Below are positions 14,864 through 24,106 of a stretch of 64,000 bases of DNA, one piece after another. The DNA is from Spiribacter sp. 1M189 (GTDB lineage Bacteria; Pseudomonadota; Gammaproteobacteria; Nitrococcales; Nitrococcaceae): NCBI RefSeq assembly GCF_040838345.1, contig NZ_JBAKFF010000001.1:1798001-1862000 (forward strand). Reading direction: 5' to 3'. Position 1 is the first letter of the stretch, and every line of letters begins with the position of its first letter. The notes beneath the pieces are model-generated. The model ran no database searches. It saw only the letters and a list, made by a program, of their open reading frames with translations, and had not been told where the DNA came from. The translations under genes and the position numbers were made by a program.

Positions 14864-17800
14864 TCAGGTGGCTGCCACATCCCGCTTGTGGGCATTGTGA
14901 TCCCGCGCCAGGAGCACGTAGAACGCCGGCAGTACGAACAGCGTGAACACCGTGCCGATGCCAAGCCCCGTGGCGATGGTCAGGCCGATGTCGAAGCGAC
15001 TGACCGCACCGGCGCCGGTGGCGATCAGCAGCGGCACCATGGCCATGATCAGTGCCAGCGAGGTCATGATGATCGGCCGCAGCCGGATCGCTGCCGCCTC
15101 CTCCACCGCCTTGCGCTTATCGAAGCCCTTTTTGAGCTGCAGATTGTTGGCGAACTCCACGATCAGGATGCCGTTCTTCGCCACCACGCCGATCAGCGTG
15201 ATCAGCCCCACCTGGGTATAGATGTTCACCGTGGCGAAGCCGAGGGTGATGAATGCCAGCGCGCCGGCGATACTCAGGGGCACCGACACCAGGATGATCA
15301 GCGGATCACGCCAGCTCTCGAACTGGGCGGCGAGGACCAGGTAGATGACCACAATGGACAGGAAGAAGGTCACCACCAGGGCGCTGCCCTGATTGACGAA
15401 CTGCCGCGACTGACCGGTGTAGTCGACGTTGTAACTCGCCGGCAGGTTCTGGCTTGCGAGCTGATCGAGATACCCCAGGGCATCACCCAGGGGAACACCC
15501 GGCGTCGGGATACCCTCCAGTGTCACGGAGTTGAGCTGCTGGAACTGATTGCGTGAGCTGGGCACCACGGAATGGCTGAGCGACACAAGACTCGATAGCG
15601 GCACTTTCTCGCCTGCGGACGTCTCGATGTAGTAGTCCTCCAGCATTTCGGCGTTGAGCCGATAGGGTCGGTCCACCTGAGGGATGACCTTGTAGCTGCG
15701 GCCATCCAGATTGAAGCGGTTCACATAGCCGCCACCCAGCATGCTGGAGAGGTTGCCGCCGATCTCGGCCATGGTGATGCCCAGATCCGCGGCCTTGTCC
15801 CGGTCGACCTCGATGGTGGTCATCGGCCGGTCGAATTCCGTGGATTTCTTCAGGAACAGAAAATTGCCGCTCTGCATCGCCTGGCCGATGAGCTCTGTTG
15901 CCCGGGTGTCGAGCGCCTCGTAGCTCGCGGAAGTCGTCAGCACGAACTGTACCGGCAGACCGCCGCCGGAGCCGGGCAGGCTGGGCGGCGGGAACACGGC
16001 GGTGTCGAAGCCGGGGTTAGGCGTGAATTTGGCATTCACCTCCTGCTGAATCGCCCCGATGCCCCGTTCACGATCCTTGTTGGGCACCATCTTGAAGCCA
16101 CCGAAGACGGTATCCGGCGAGAGGCCACCGATGATCATGAACGTCTCGCTGTATTCCGGGATGCTCTCTGCCTCGTCCTGGTAGAGCTCGGCGAATTTTG
16201 ACAGATAGTCGAAGTTGGCCGTCCGCGGCGCCGAGCCCTGGAAGAAGAGGATGCCCTGATCCTCGGTGGGAGCCAGCTCGCTCTGGCTCATCGTGAACAT
16301 GAAGTAGTTGGACGCGAGGACCACGATGCCGAAGAACACCAGCACGCTCTTGGTATCGAGCAGGCCGTTCAGGACCCGCTTGTATCCGCTCGCCAGGCCC
16401 TCGAAGAAGTTTTCCACCATCTTCTCGAAGCGGCCCTGGTTGCCGCCGGGCTTGAGCACCTTGGAGGAGACCATCGGAGAGAAGGTCAATGCCACGATGC
16501 CGGAGATCAGCACCGCCCCCGCCAGCGTGAACGCGAATTCGCTGAACAGCGTGCCGACAAGCCCGCCCATGAAACCGATCGGCGCATAAACCGCCAGCAG
16601 GGTGGTGGTCATGGCAATGATCGGCACGGCGAGCTCACGCGCCCCCATGATGGCCGCATCGAAGCGGCTGTGACCTTCTTCGATGTGCCGGTGGACGTTC
16701 TCCACCACGATGATGGCGTCATCCACCACCAGGCCGATCGCCAGCACCATCGACAGCAGCGTGAGCAGGTTCAGCGAATAGCCCAGCGCCAGCATGATGG
16801 CCGCGGCGCCAATGAGCGAAAGCGGGACCGCGATGGAAGGGACGATGGCCGCCCGGATCGAACCGATGGTCAGGAAGATGACCACCAGGACGATGAGCAC
16901 CGCCTCCAGAATGGTGGTGAGCACCTCATTGATAGAATCCTGGATGAACTCGCTGGCGTCGTAGGGCAGTGCGAGCTGGATGCCTTCCGGCAGCTGCCGG
17001 CGGAGGTCGGGCAGCTCATCGCTCACCCGGCCGGCCACGGTGAGTGGGTTCGCGCCCGGTGCCTGCTCAACGGCAATGAACACCGAAGGCTGGCCCCGAT
17101 ACCAGGCCGCCGATGAATAGGTCTCGGAGCCGAACTCGGTGGCCGCCACGTCATCCAGCCGGATGATCGTGCCGTTCTCCTCGCGCACGACGAGTTGCCT
17201 GAACTGGTCCGGATCGGCGATATCCGTGGTCGCCGAGAGATTGATGCGGGTATACGGGCCCTTGGTGTTGCCGATACCGGCCTGATAGTTGTTCTGCTGC
17301 AGGACCTCGCGCACCTCGGTGGCGGTGACGTTGAGCGCCGCCATCCGGTCGGGGTCAAGCCATATGCGCATGGCCGGCGAGCGGCCGAACACCCGCGCCT
17401 TGGCCACGCCGGGGAGGGCCTGGACCTGCGGCTGCAGCACGCGGTTGACGAAATCGGTGATCTCCGGGACCGGCACGTCCTCGCTGTAGATGGCGAGGTA
17501 CATCAGCGCCGTCTGGTCACCGGTGCTGGACTCGATCACCGGATCCTGAGACGCCGCGGGCAGCACATTGCGCTGACTGGCCACCTTGGCCTGGATCTCG
17601 GAGACGGCCGCGTTGGCGTCATAGTTGAGCTCCATGTTGACTTCAATGGTGGACAGGCCCTGACGGCTCTCCGAGGTGATGTAGTCGATGCCATTGGCCT
17701 CGGCGATCGCCTGCTGCAGCGGCTGCGTGATGAAGCCCTGGATGAGCTGGCTGTCCGCGCCCGGATAGCTCGTGGACACGGTGACCACGGTTTTCTCGGT

Positions 17801-17917
17801 GGAGGGGTATTCGCGCACCTCGAGCATCTCCAGCGACCGCACGCCGGCGAGCAGGATCAGCAGACTGATCACCGTCGCCAGTACGGGTCGCTGGATGAAT
17901 ATGTCGGTAAACTTCAT
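14864..17917 (-). CDS. RND efflux pump inner-membrane transporter, AcrB/MdtBC type
   Basis: A 1017-aa proton-driven efflux transporter of the HAE1/AcrB class. It opens MKFTDIFIQRPVLATVISL, carries two large periplasmic loops, and has the TM4 double-Asp motif GLVVDDAIIVVENV plus the TM10 lysine in GVVAKNGILIVEFAN, so the proton relay looks intact. It overlaps the adaptor gene stop by 4 bp (17914-17917). No outer-membrane TolC-like gene is present in the window, so the pump must borrow one. Confidence 0.95.
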   Translation of the reverse strand: MKFTDIFIQRPVLATVISLLILLAGVRSLEMLEVREYPSTEKTVVTVSTSYPGADSQLIQGFITQPLQQAIAEANGIDYITSESRQGLSTIEVNMELNYDANAAVSEIQAKVASQRNVLPAASQDPVIESSTGDQTALMYLAIYSEDVPVPEITDFVNRVLQPQVQALPGVAKARVFGRSPAMRIWLDPDRMAALNVTATEVREVLQQNNYQAGIGNTKGPYTRINLSATTDIADPDQFRQLVVREENGTIIRLDDVAATEFGSETYSSAAWYRGQPSVFIAVEQAPGANPLTVAGRVSDELPDLRRQLPEGIQLALPYDASEFIQDSINEVLTTILEAVLIVLVVIFLTIGSIRAAIVPSIAVPLSLIGAAAIMLALGYSLNLLTLLSMVLAIGLVVDDAIIVVENVHRHIEEGHSRFDAAIMGARELAVPIIAMTTTLLAVYAPIGFMGGLVGTLFSEFAFTLAGAVLISGIVALTFSPMVSSKVLKPGGNQGRFEKMVENFFEGLASGYKRVLNGLLDTKSVLVFFGIVVLASNYFMFTMSQSELAPTEDQGILFFQGSAPRTANFDYLSKFAELYQDEAESIPEYSETFMIIGGLSPDTVFGGFKMVPNKDRERGIGAIQQEVNAKFTPNPGFDTAVFPPPSLPGSGGGLPVQFVLTTSASYEALDTRATELIGQAMQSGNFLFLKKSTEFDRPMTTIEVDRDKAADLGITMAEIGGNLSSMLGGGYVNRFNLDGRSYKVIPQVDRPYRLNAEMLEDYYIETSAGEKVPLSSLVSLSHSVVPSSRNQFQQLNSVTLEGIPTPGVPLGDALGYLDQLASQNLPASYNVDYTGQSRQFVNQGSALVVTFFLSIVVIYLVLAAQFESWRDPLIILVSVPLSIAGALAFITLGFATVNIYTQVGLITLIGVVAKNGILIVEFANNLQLKKGFDKRKAVEEAAAIRLRPIIMTSLALIMAMVPLLIATGAGAVSRFDIGLTIATGLGIGTVFTLFVLPAFYVLLARDHNAHKRDVAAT

Positions 17918-19011
17918 CGCCCGGTCACCTCGGCGGGGTTCATTTCCACCGTCTTGTCGATGGTCACCGGCTGGCCAGGCCGTACCTTGATCAGGCCTGC
18001 GGCCACGATCCGATCACCCGCCTCGAGCCCCTTGGTGACCGACACTCGGCCGTCACGAATCTCGCCGGTCTGGATCTGTATCCGCTCGGTGACCATGCCC
18101 TGGTCCTGTTCCTTGATCCGCAGCACGAAATCGCCGTAGGTGTTGAAGCTCACCGCGGTGCGCGGAATCGTCAGCACATTGCGCTCGGTGGGTTCGAGCA
18201 GTGTCACCCGCGCAAACATGCCCGGCCGCAGATTGCCGTCGGCGTTGTCCAGCGTCGCCCGGACCGGTATCGCCCGGGTCTGGTTATTGATACCCGTGTC
18301 GATCGCGGTGATCTTGCCGGTGAAGACCTGATCGAAGGCGCTGGTGCGAACCTGAATGGACTGTCCCATGGACAGATCCGGCAGGAACCGCTCCGGCATG
18401 TTGAAGTCGGCATAGATCGGATCGAGGCGCCGCAGCTCCACGATATCGCTGCCCGGGGCGAGGAATTGACCGACGCTGACCCGGCGCAGTCCCAGCACGC
18501 CGTCGAAGGGTGCACGAATGGTCTTCTGCCGGATCCTGGCCTGCTGGCTCTCTACCGCGGCGTTGGCACTGTCGAGTCGGGCCCGCGCCTCGTCGAATTC
18601 CGACTGCGAGATCGCCCGCTGCGGCAACAGGTCCTCGGAGCGCTCGAACTGGATGCGGGCGAGCTCCGCCTCGCTCTGCAGGCCCTGGAGCTCCGCCCGA
18701 TCCACTGCCTTGTCCAGCTCCAGCAGGATATCGCCCGTGGCGACACGTTCACCCGAGTCGAAGTTGAGCGACTGGATGATGCCGGCCACCTCCGTGCTCA
18801 CCGCCACGCTGTCGACCGCGGTGAGGCTGCCCACGGCGCTCTGCTGCCCCTGCCACTTCTCGCTCTGCACCTCGGTGGCAACGACATTGGCCGCCTGCGG
18901 CCCGCCAGGCCCGCCAGCCTGCATCTGCACGAAGTATTTGTAGCCGAAAATGCCCCCGAAGATTCCGCCCAATAGCAGCAGGGCGATAAGGAAGCGGATG
19001 AAGACTTTCAT
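17914..19011 (-). CDS. RND efflux periplasmic adaptor (membrane fusion protein)
   Basis: A 365-aa adaptor linking the RND pump to an outer-membrane channel. It has an N-terminal anchor (KVFIRFLIALLLLGGIFGG), a lipoyl half-motif pair around a helical hairpin (SEAELARIQFERSEDL and beyond), then IRAPFDGVLGLRRVSVGQ and a C-terminal beta-barrel/MPD region. The start at 19011 was chosen because the family begins with the anchor; the frame is open to 19119 but that part is not hydrophobic. Confidence 0.93.
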   Translation of the reverse strand: MKVFIRFLIALLLLGGIFGGIFGYKYFVQMQAGGPGGPQAANVVATEVQSEKWQGQQSAVGSLTAVDSVAVSTEVAGIIQSLNFDSGERVATGDILLELDKAVDRAELQGLQSEAELARIQFERSEDLLPQRAISQSEFDEARARLDSANAAVESQQARIRQKTIRAPFDGVLGLRRVSVGQFLAPGSDIVELRRLDPIYADFNMPERFLPDLSMGQSIQVRTSAFDQVFTGKITAIDTGINNQTRAIPVRATLDNADGNLRPGMFARVTLLEPTERNVLTIPRTAVSFNTYGDFVLRIKEQDQGMVTERIQIQTGEIRDGRVSVTKGLEAGDRIVAAGLIKVRPGQPVTIDKTVEMNPAEVTGR

Positions 19012-19195
19012 GGATCGGGCCCCGTGAATTGAGTGACCGGCCGGTGCGCCTGACTTGCGCCCTCCGACACTGGTGCGGTTACAAAGTTGCAAGTGTATCA
19101 GTGCGGAGGCGGATTTCACGCGGGCGGGATGGAGCCCCGCCAGCTGCAGCGTTAGGCTGGTTTCCGGGATGGATTAAACGATAGGGGAGAGGTCC

Positions 19196-20038
19196 ATGAT
19201 TCGGGATATCCTGGTCTATTTGAGTGATGACGGCCACGAGGCCGATCATGTGGCCTCGGCCGCGGATCTGGCCGCCGCCCATGAGGCCCATCTCATCGGC
19301 CTCGCCGTGGCGGAACCGCTCGCGGCCCATGCCGAATACCTTCCGCCGGAGGCACTGGAGCGCTATCGGGAGGCCTGGCAGACCCGCAACCGTCGGCTTG
19401 AACAGGTGTTTCGCGAGGTCAGCGGGCATCACGGCCTCAGCACCGAGTGGCGCTCGGTGGAGGACCTGCGGGTGGACCGCAGCACGGTGGATGTCATCGC
19501 CATGCAGGCCCGGTATGCCGATCTGCTGGTGCTCGGCCAGGTGGATCCCGACCGACCGGCCGACCTGATCCCCGCCGATCTGCCCGGACAGGCGGCGGTT
19601 ATGGCGGGTCGCCCCGTGCTCGCCCTGCCCTATGCCTGGGAGCGGCGACCGATCGGGCGACGGGTGATCATCGGCTGGGATGGCGAGCGCGAGTCGGCCC
19701 GCGCGGTGAGCGATGCGCTGCCCCTGCTGCGGCGCGCCGACAATGTGCAGGTGGTGGTCGTTGGCAGTCAGCACGGGCCGCACGACCGTCATGGCGATCT
19801 GCCGGGCGCCGACATCGCCGCCCATCTCGCCCGCCACGGCGTGCCGGTGGAGGCCTCCAGCCAGGGTAGGAGCGAGATCCCGGTGGCCGACGCGCTGCTA
19901 TCCGCCGCCGCGGACAGCGATGCCGATCTGTTGGTCATGGGGGCTTACGGCCGATCGCGCTTCCGCGAGATGGTGCTCGGTGGCACCACCCGCCGCATCC
20001 TCGGCGAGATGACCCTGCCGGTGCTGATGGCGCATTGA
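19196..20038 (+). CDS. tandem-domain universal stress protein
   Basis: A 280-aa protein made of two UspA folds. The N-terminal one starts MIRDILVYLSDDGHEADHV, and the second has RRVIIGWDGERESARAV and a C-terminal ATP-binding loop MGAYGRSRFREMVLGGTTRR (G-x2-G-x9-G-[ST] type). The second domain is the likelier nucleotide binder because the first lacks that loop. AGGGGAGAGG upstream of the ATG is a strong ribosome site. It is a single gene between divergent neighbours. Confidence 0.9.
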   Translation: MIRDILVYLSDDGHEADHVASAADLAAAHEAHLIGLAVAEPLAAHAEYLPPEALERYREAWQTRNRRLEQVFREVSGHHGLSTEWRSVEDLRVDRSTVDVIAMQARYADLLVLGQVDPDRPADLIPADLPGQAAVMAGRPVLALPYAWERRPIGRRVIIGWDGERESARAVSDALPLLRRADNVQVVVVGSQHGPHDRHGDLPGADIAAHLARHGVPVEASSQGRSEIPVADALLSAAADSDADLLVMGAYGRSRFREMVLGGTTRRILGEMTLPVLMAH

Positions 20039-20060
20039 TCGCCGCGCATTATGCCTGCGC

Positions 20061-20708
20061 TTAGAGCGTGCTGGCGGCGGTGGAAAGGGCCAGAAAGACC
20101 AGCGCCGCGCCGGTGATGCGCTCGATCCACACGCCATGGCGCCTCAGCCAGGTCGTCGTCCCGGTGGCCGTCAGGCCAATCGCCACCAGCGCATACCAGC
20201 CCGCATCCACCACCGTCGCAGTGCCGGCGAGGATGGCGACCTCGACAACGCCGGCGTCGGCCGATACGAACTGACTGAACAGCGCCAGGAAGAAGAGCGC
20301 GATCTTGGGATTGAGAAAAGCGATGGTGAAACCGTCGCGGGCCGCGGCAATCCCGCCGGCCGGCTGCCGGCCCGCATCCGGGCCGGGCCCGGGGGGCACC
20401 GGGCGCCCATCGGAGCCCGCCGCGCGCCCACCCCGCATGGCACTCGCCCCCAGCCATAGCAGATAGGCTGATCCGGCCAGGGTGATGGCATTGAAGAGGG
20501 CTTGCTGCGCGGCGATGACCGTCGCCAGGCCGAGGGATGTCGCCAGCGCGTAGCCGCCCACGCCCATCCCGTGGCTCAGCGCCGTGGTGATCCCGGCGCC
20601 GCGGCCGCGGTTAACGGTATTGCGGATGACGACGGCGAGGCTCGGCCCGGGTGACAGGGCGCCGAGGAGGCAGATCGCCAGCAGTGACAGCCATGCCGCG
20701 AACGTCAT
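20061..20708 (-). CDS. LysE/RhtB-family amino-acid exporter
   Basis: A 215-aa membrane protein with about six hydrophobic segments, the family start LLGALSPGPSLAVVIRNTV (15-33) and TIAFLNPKIALFFLALFSQF in the middle. Family members export amino acids or homoserine lactones. The loop after TM3 (about 95-125) is a Gly/Pro/Ala-rich stretch longer than usual. The substrate cannot be assigned. Confidence 0.9.
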   Translation of the reverse strand: MTFAAWLSLLAICLLGALSPGPSLAVVIRNTVNRGRGAGITTALSHGMGVGGYALATSLGLATVIAAQQALFNAITLAGSAYLLWLGASAMRGGRAAGSDGRPVPPGPGPDAGRQPAGGIAAARDGFTIAFLNPKIALFFLALFSQFVSADAGVVEVAILAGTATVVDAGWYALVAIGLTATGTTTWLRRHGVWIERITGAALVFLALSTAASTL

Positions 20709-20738
20709 GCGTCCCCGCCCGGCCGCTGCATGGCCGCC

Positions 20739-21116
20739 TTAGTCGCGGCTCGCCGACATGGTCAGTGAAACCGAGTCGGAGAAGCGCAGTGCGTGCGGCT
20801 TGTCCACCTCCACTTCGACACGGCGGGCGGGGTTGTGGGCCATGACCATCTCCACCAGGTCGTTGACCAGCTTTTCCAGCAGCAGAAAGCGATTGTCCTC
20901 GACATGCGCGATCACCTGCTTGGTGATGGTCTTGTAATCGAGGGCCTCGGCCACTTCGTCGCCCCGTGCCGCGGACAGGGCGTCGTAGTCGATGCGAATG
21001 TTGACCACCACGTCCTGGCGCTTGCGTTGCTCCTCGTCATTGAAGCCGATGAAGGTGCGCAGGCGTAGATCCTTGATATGGATCTGCGACAGGGGTCGGG
21101 TGAGCCCCTCGCTCAT
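20739..21116 (-). CDS. folX: dihydroneopterin triphosphate 2'-epimerase
   Basis: A 125-aa DHNA-aldolase-fold protein that reads as FolX rather than Fol[39 protein letters not shown] and [20 protein letters not shown] track E. coli FolX closely. FolX epimerises dihydroneopterin triphosphate to dihydromonapterin triphosphate. The ATG at 21116 overlaps the folE stop (21113-21115). Upstream in-frame sequence to 21242 lies inside folE and is not part of the protein. Confidence 0.92.
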   Translation of the reverse strand: MSEGLTRPLSQIHIKDLRLRTFIGFNDEEQRKRQDVVVNIRIDYDALSAARGDEVAEALDYKTITKQVIAHVEDNRFLLLEKLVNDLVEMVMAHNPARRVEVEVDKPHALRFSDSVSLTMSASRD

Positions 21117-21679
21117 GCCGGCCGCCGCCGGATCAGCTGCAGGAACTCGTTGCGGGTCGACACCGATTCGCGGAAGGTGCCGAGCATCACCGACGAGCTC
21201 ATCTCGGCGTTCTGCTTGCTCACACCGCGCATCATCATGCACATGTGTTGAGCGTCCATCTGCACCGCGACGCCCTTCGCGCCGGTGACCCGCTGCAGGG
21301 CCTCGGCCACTTCGCGGGCGAGGTTCTCCTGGATCTGCAGGCGCCGGGCGTACATGTCGACGATGCGCGCGATCTTCGAAAGGCCGATGACCCGCCCATC
21401 CGGGATGTAGCCCACCTGGGCATGGCCAAAGAACGGCAGCACATGATGTTCGCAGAGCGAATAGAACTCGATGTCGCGAACAATGACCATTTCATCATTG
21501 TCCGATTCGAACATTGCCTCGTTAACCAGATCATCCAGCGATTGGTGATAACCCTGAGTGAGGTATTCCATCGCCCGGGCGGCTCGATAGGGCGTTTTCG
21601 CGAGGCCTTCGCGTTCGACGTCCTCGCCGAGGCCGCGGATGATCTGCTCAAAATGATGGTCCAGATCGGGATTCATCAT
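21113..21679 (-). CDS. folE: GTP cyclohydrolase I
   Basis: Makes 7,8-dihydroneopterin triphosphate from GTP. The 188-aa protein has [19 protein letters not shown], the zinc ligands in [14 protein letters not shown] and in [10 protein letters not shown], and [18 protein letters not shown]. It is complete. Two tandem ATG codons are possible starts. Overlap with folX implies a two-gene operon feeding a tetrahydromonapterin branch in addition to folate. Confidence 0.96.
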   Translation of the reverse strand: MMNPDLDHHFEQIIRGLGEDVEREGLAKTPYRAARAMEYLTQGYHQSLDDLVNEAMFESDNDEMVIVRDIEFYSLCEHHVLPFFGHAQVGYIPDGRVIGLSKIARIVDMYARRLQIQENLAREVAEALQRVTGAKGVAVQMDAQHMCMMMRGVSKQNAEMSSSVMLGTFRESVSTRNEFLQLIRRRPA

Positions 21680-21775
21680 CGATCTCCGTTCGATTGGAAG
21701 GATGCCGTTATGACGGCGTTAAGACAGGGATCTTACACAGGTGTGTCATGAATTCGACCGAAAAGGTGTCGATTG

Positions 21776-24106
21776 ATGCGATTGATGGCGATTATGCGAT
21801 GGTTGCCGTGGCGCTGGCTGCTGCGGCGGGCGGCCCGTTCCCAGGGGTTCCTCGATCCGCTTGCGGTAATGGCCCGCCTGCGCCGGTTCGGACAGCCCTC
21901 GGAGGTGGCCGAGCCCATTGAGCTGCTGCGAGCCGGCATGATTTTCCATGCCCGCGGGCTCATCAACACGCGGGTCATCCAGCACAATCTGGACTGGGTC
22001 TGGCCCTACTGGATCGAGCAGCAGTTCGACCCGGCCAGTGCTGCCTTCCTGCCAAGGGCGTTCAGCATCACCCATGTCAATCTGACCCACCGTAACTGGA
22101 CGGCGGTCGGCCGGCCGGACTGCGCGGCGCTGCCCATCGTCGACCCCCGCGGTCTGGTGACGCCGCTGGATGACGGCTGGTCGCTGGACGCCTGGGTGCT
22201 CGGCAGTCGCGGCGAGACCCTGTACCCCTCGCGTCTGGATGACGTCGATCAGTGGCTGGAGATCGGCGACGACGACCTTTGTGTGGTGACCCGCGCCCGG
22301 CAGAACGGACTGTGGCTGGAGAGCCGTGCGCACGTCGTGCGCCAGGGGGATGCTTTCCGCCTGGAATGCCGCTACCGGGCAGCCGCCGAGTCAGGCGGGC
22401 GACTCGCCATCGCCCTGCGACCGTACAACCCGGAGGGCATCAGCTTTATCCACCGGCTTGATCAGCAACCGCTCGATGATCGCGCTGACGGCCCTGCCTG
22501 GCAGTGGCGTGTTCGCAACGGTGAACCGGGAACGCCGCCGGCGACGGTAGCGTTCAGCCGGCGCCCCGAGCGCATCGACCAATCCGACTATGAGACGGGT
22601 GATGTCGCCCTGGCGCTGGCCCTGGAGCGACCCGACGGCTCACCCGAGGCCACGCGCATTGACTGCGACACGGGCCTCGTCACGGCAGCGGCGCAGTTCG
22701 AGATCCCGTCGGGGGAAGTGGCGGAACTCAACGTATCGATCCCGCTCCCGCTCCCGGATGAGAACGTGACCGCCCAGGCAGAGACATGGGCCGAGGCGCT
22801 GGCGCCGGCCGCGCGACTGGATGTGCCTGATCCGGCCTTCCAGAGGCTCTACGACACGGCGCTGCGGACGTTGCTGCTCCACTCCGTCGAAGACATCTAC
22901 CCCGGGCCCTACACCTATCGGCGTTTCTGGTTCCGGGATGCCGCGTTCATCATCCATGGGCTTTTCAGTGCCGGTCTGATCGGTCGCGGCCGACGGGCCC
23001 TGGCCCACTTCCCGTCGCGCCAGACCCGCGCCACCGGGTATTTCCACAGTCAGGAGGGCGAGTGGGATTCCAATGGCCAGGCGCTCTGGATCGTGGCGCG
23101 TTACCACGAGCTGACCGGGAAGTGGCCACCCGGGGCCGACGCCGACGAATGGCGCCGGGTGATCCGCCGGGGCGTGCAGTGGATCGCGCGCAAGCGGCTG
23201 CCTGCGGATACCGGGCGTCCCGAGGCCGGATTACTGCCGGCGGGTTTCAGCGCCGAGCATCTCGGCCCGAATGACTACTACTACTGGGATGACCAGTGGG
23301 CACTGGGTGGGCTGCGCGCCGCGGCGCGTCTGATGCGCGCCGAGGAGGAAAACGACTTTGCCGACTGGATCGAGCGCGAGGCCGACGATCTGGCCGCCAG
23401 CCTGCGCCGGGCGCAGGACGCGGACGAGCAGCGGCTCGGTGCTCCGATGCTGCCGGCCTCGCCGCTGCGTCGCATGGATGCCGGTGCCGTTGGTTCGCTG
23501 GCGGCCGGCTATCCTCTGCAGACGCTGGCGCCCGACGACGAGCGCCTGCTGGGGACAGTGCATTATCTGCTCAGGGCTCATCGGGTGAATGGCGGATTCT
23601 TTCAGGAGATGATCCACTCCGGCATCAACGCCTATCTCACCCTGCATCTGGCTCAGGTATTATTGCGCGCTGGTGATCCGGAGGGTCTGACCCTTATCGA
23701 TGCGGTGGCTTCGCTCGCCAGCCCCACGGGCCAGTGGCCGGAGGCGATCCATCCACGCACCGGCGGTGGCTGCATGGGCGATGGCCAGCATGTCTGGGCG
23801 GCGGCGGAGTGGGTCACGATGATGCGCAATGCCTTCTGCCGCGAGGAAGCCGACGGCCTGGTGCTGGGCGCCGGCATTCAGCCCCGCTGGCTGGCGGCCC
23901 GGGCGCCATTTGGTTTTGGTCCAACGCCCACCGCATTCGGCAGCGTAACGGTGCAGGCGGAGCCGCTGGAGGCGGGTGGCCACCGGCTTTACTGGGAAAT
24001 TGACGGGACGGGGCCGGAATGGATCAGAGTCGAGCGCCCCGGACGGGCGGCCATCGCACTGCCGGGTGATGCCCGCGAGGTTCACCTGCCGGAAGAACGC
24101 GCATGA
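21776..24106 (+). CDS. six-hairpin glycosidase-like protein of unknown substrate
   Basis: A 776-aa protein. The N-terminal half (about 50-330) looks like a beta-sandwich domain, and the C-terminal half (about 350-740) resembles an (alpha/alpha)6 toroid of the GH15/GH63 type. In the second half YRRFWFRDAAFIIHGL, EGEWDSNGQALWIVARY and QWPEAIHPRTGGGCMGDGQ contain acidic residues suitable for catalysis. No signal peptide is evident; the first 18 residues are basic and Trp-rich. The stop overlaps the following glycosyltransferase (ATGA), so the two act together. The start at 21776 is one of several close ATG/TTG codons. Confidence 0.7.
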   Translation: MRLMAIMRWLPWRWLLRRAARSQGFLDPLAVMARLRRFGQPSEVAEPIELLRAGMIFHARGLINTRVIQHNLDWVWPYWIEQQFDPASAAFLPRAFSITHVNLTHRNWTAVGRPDCAALPIVDPRGLVTPLDDGWSLDAWVLGSRGETLYPSRLDDVDQWLEIGDDDLCVVTRARQNGLWLESRAHVVRQGDAFRLECRYRAAAESGGRLAIALRPYNPEGISFIHRLDQQPLDDRADGPAWQWRVRNGEPGTPPATVAFSRRPERIDQSDYETGDVALALALERPDGSPEATRIDCDTGLVTAAAQFEIPSGEVAELNVSIPLPLPDENVTAQAETWAEALAPAARLDVPDPAFQRLYDTALRTLLLHSVEDIYPGPYTYRRFWFRDAAFIIHGLFSAGLIGRGRRALAHFPSRQTRATGYFHSQEGEWDSNGQALWIVARYHELTGKWPPGADADEWRRVIRRGVQWIARKRLPADTGRPEAGLLPAGFSAEHLGPNDYYYWDDQWALGGLRAAARLMRAEEENDFADWIEREADDLAASLRRAQDADEQRLGAPMLPASPLRRMDAGAVGSLAAGYPLQTLAPDDERLLGTVHYLLRAHRVNGGFFQEMIHSGINAYLTLHLAQVLLRAGDPEGLTLIDAVASLASPTGQWPEAIHPRTGGGCMGDGQHVWAAAEWVTMMRNAFCREEADGLVLGAGIQPRWLAARAPFGFGPTPTAFGSVTVQAEPLEAGGHRLYWEIDGTGPEWIRVERPGRAAIALPGDAREVHLPEERA

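Noticed and set aside
20739-21116. Assignment as FolB (dihydroneopterin aldolase)
   Set aside because: The [18 protein letters not shown] and [12 protein letters not shown] segments track FolX more closely than FolB.
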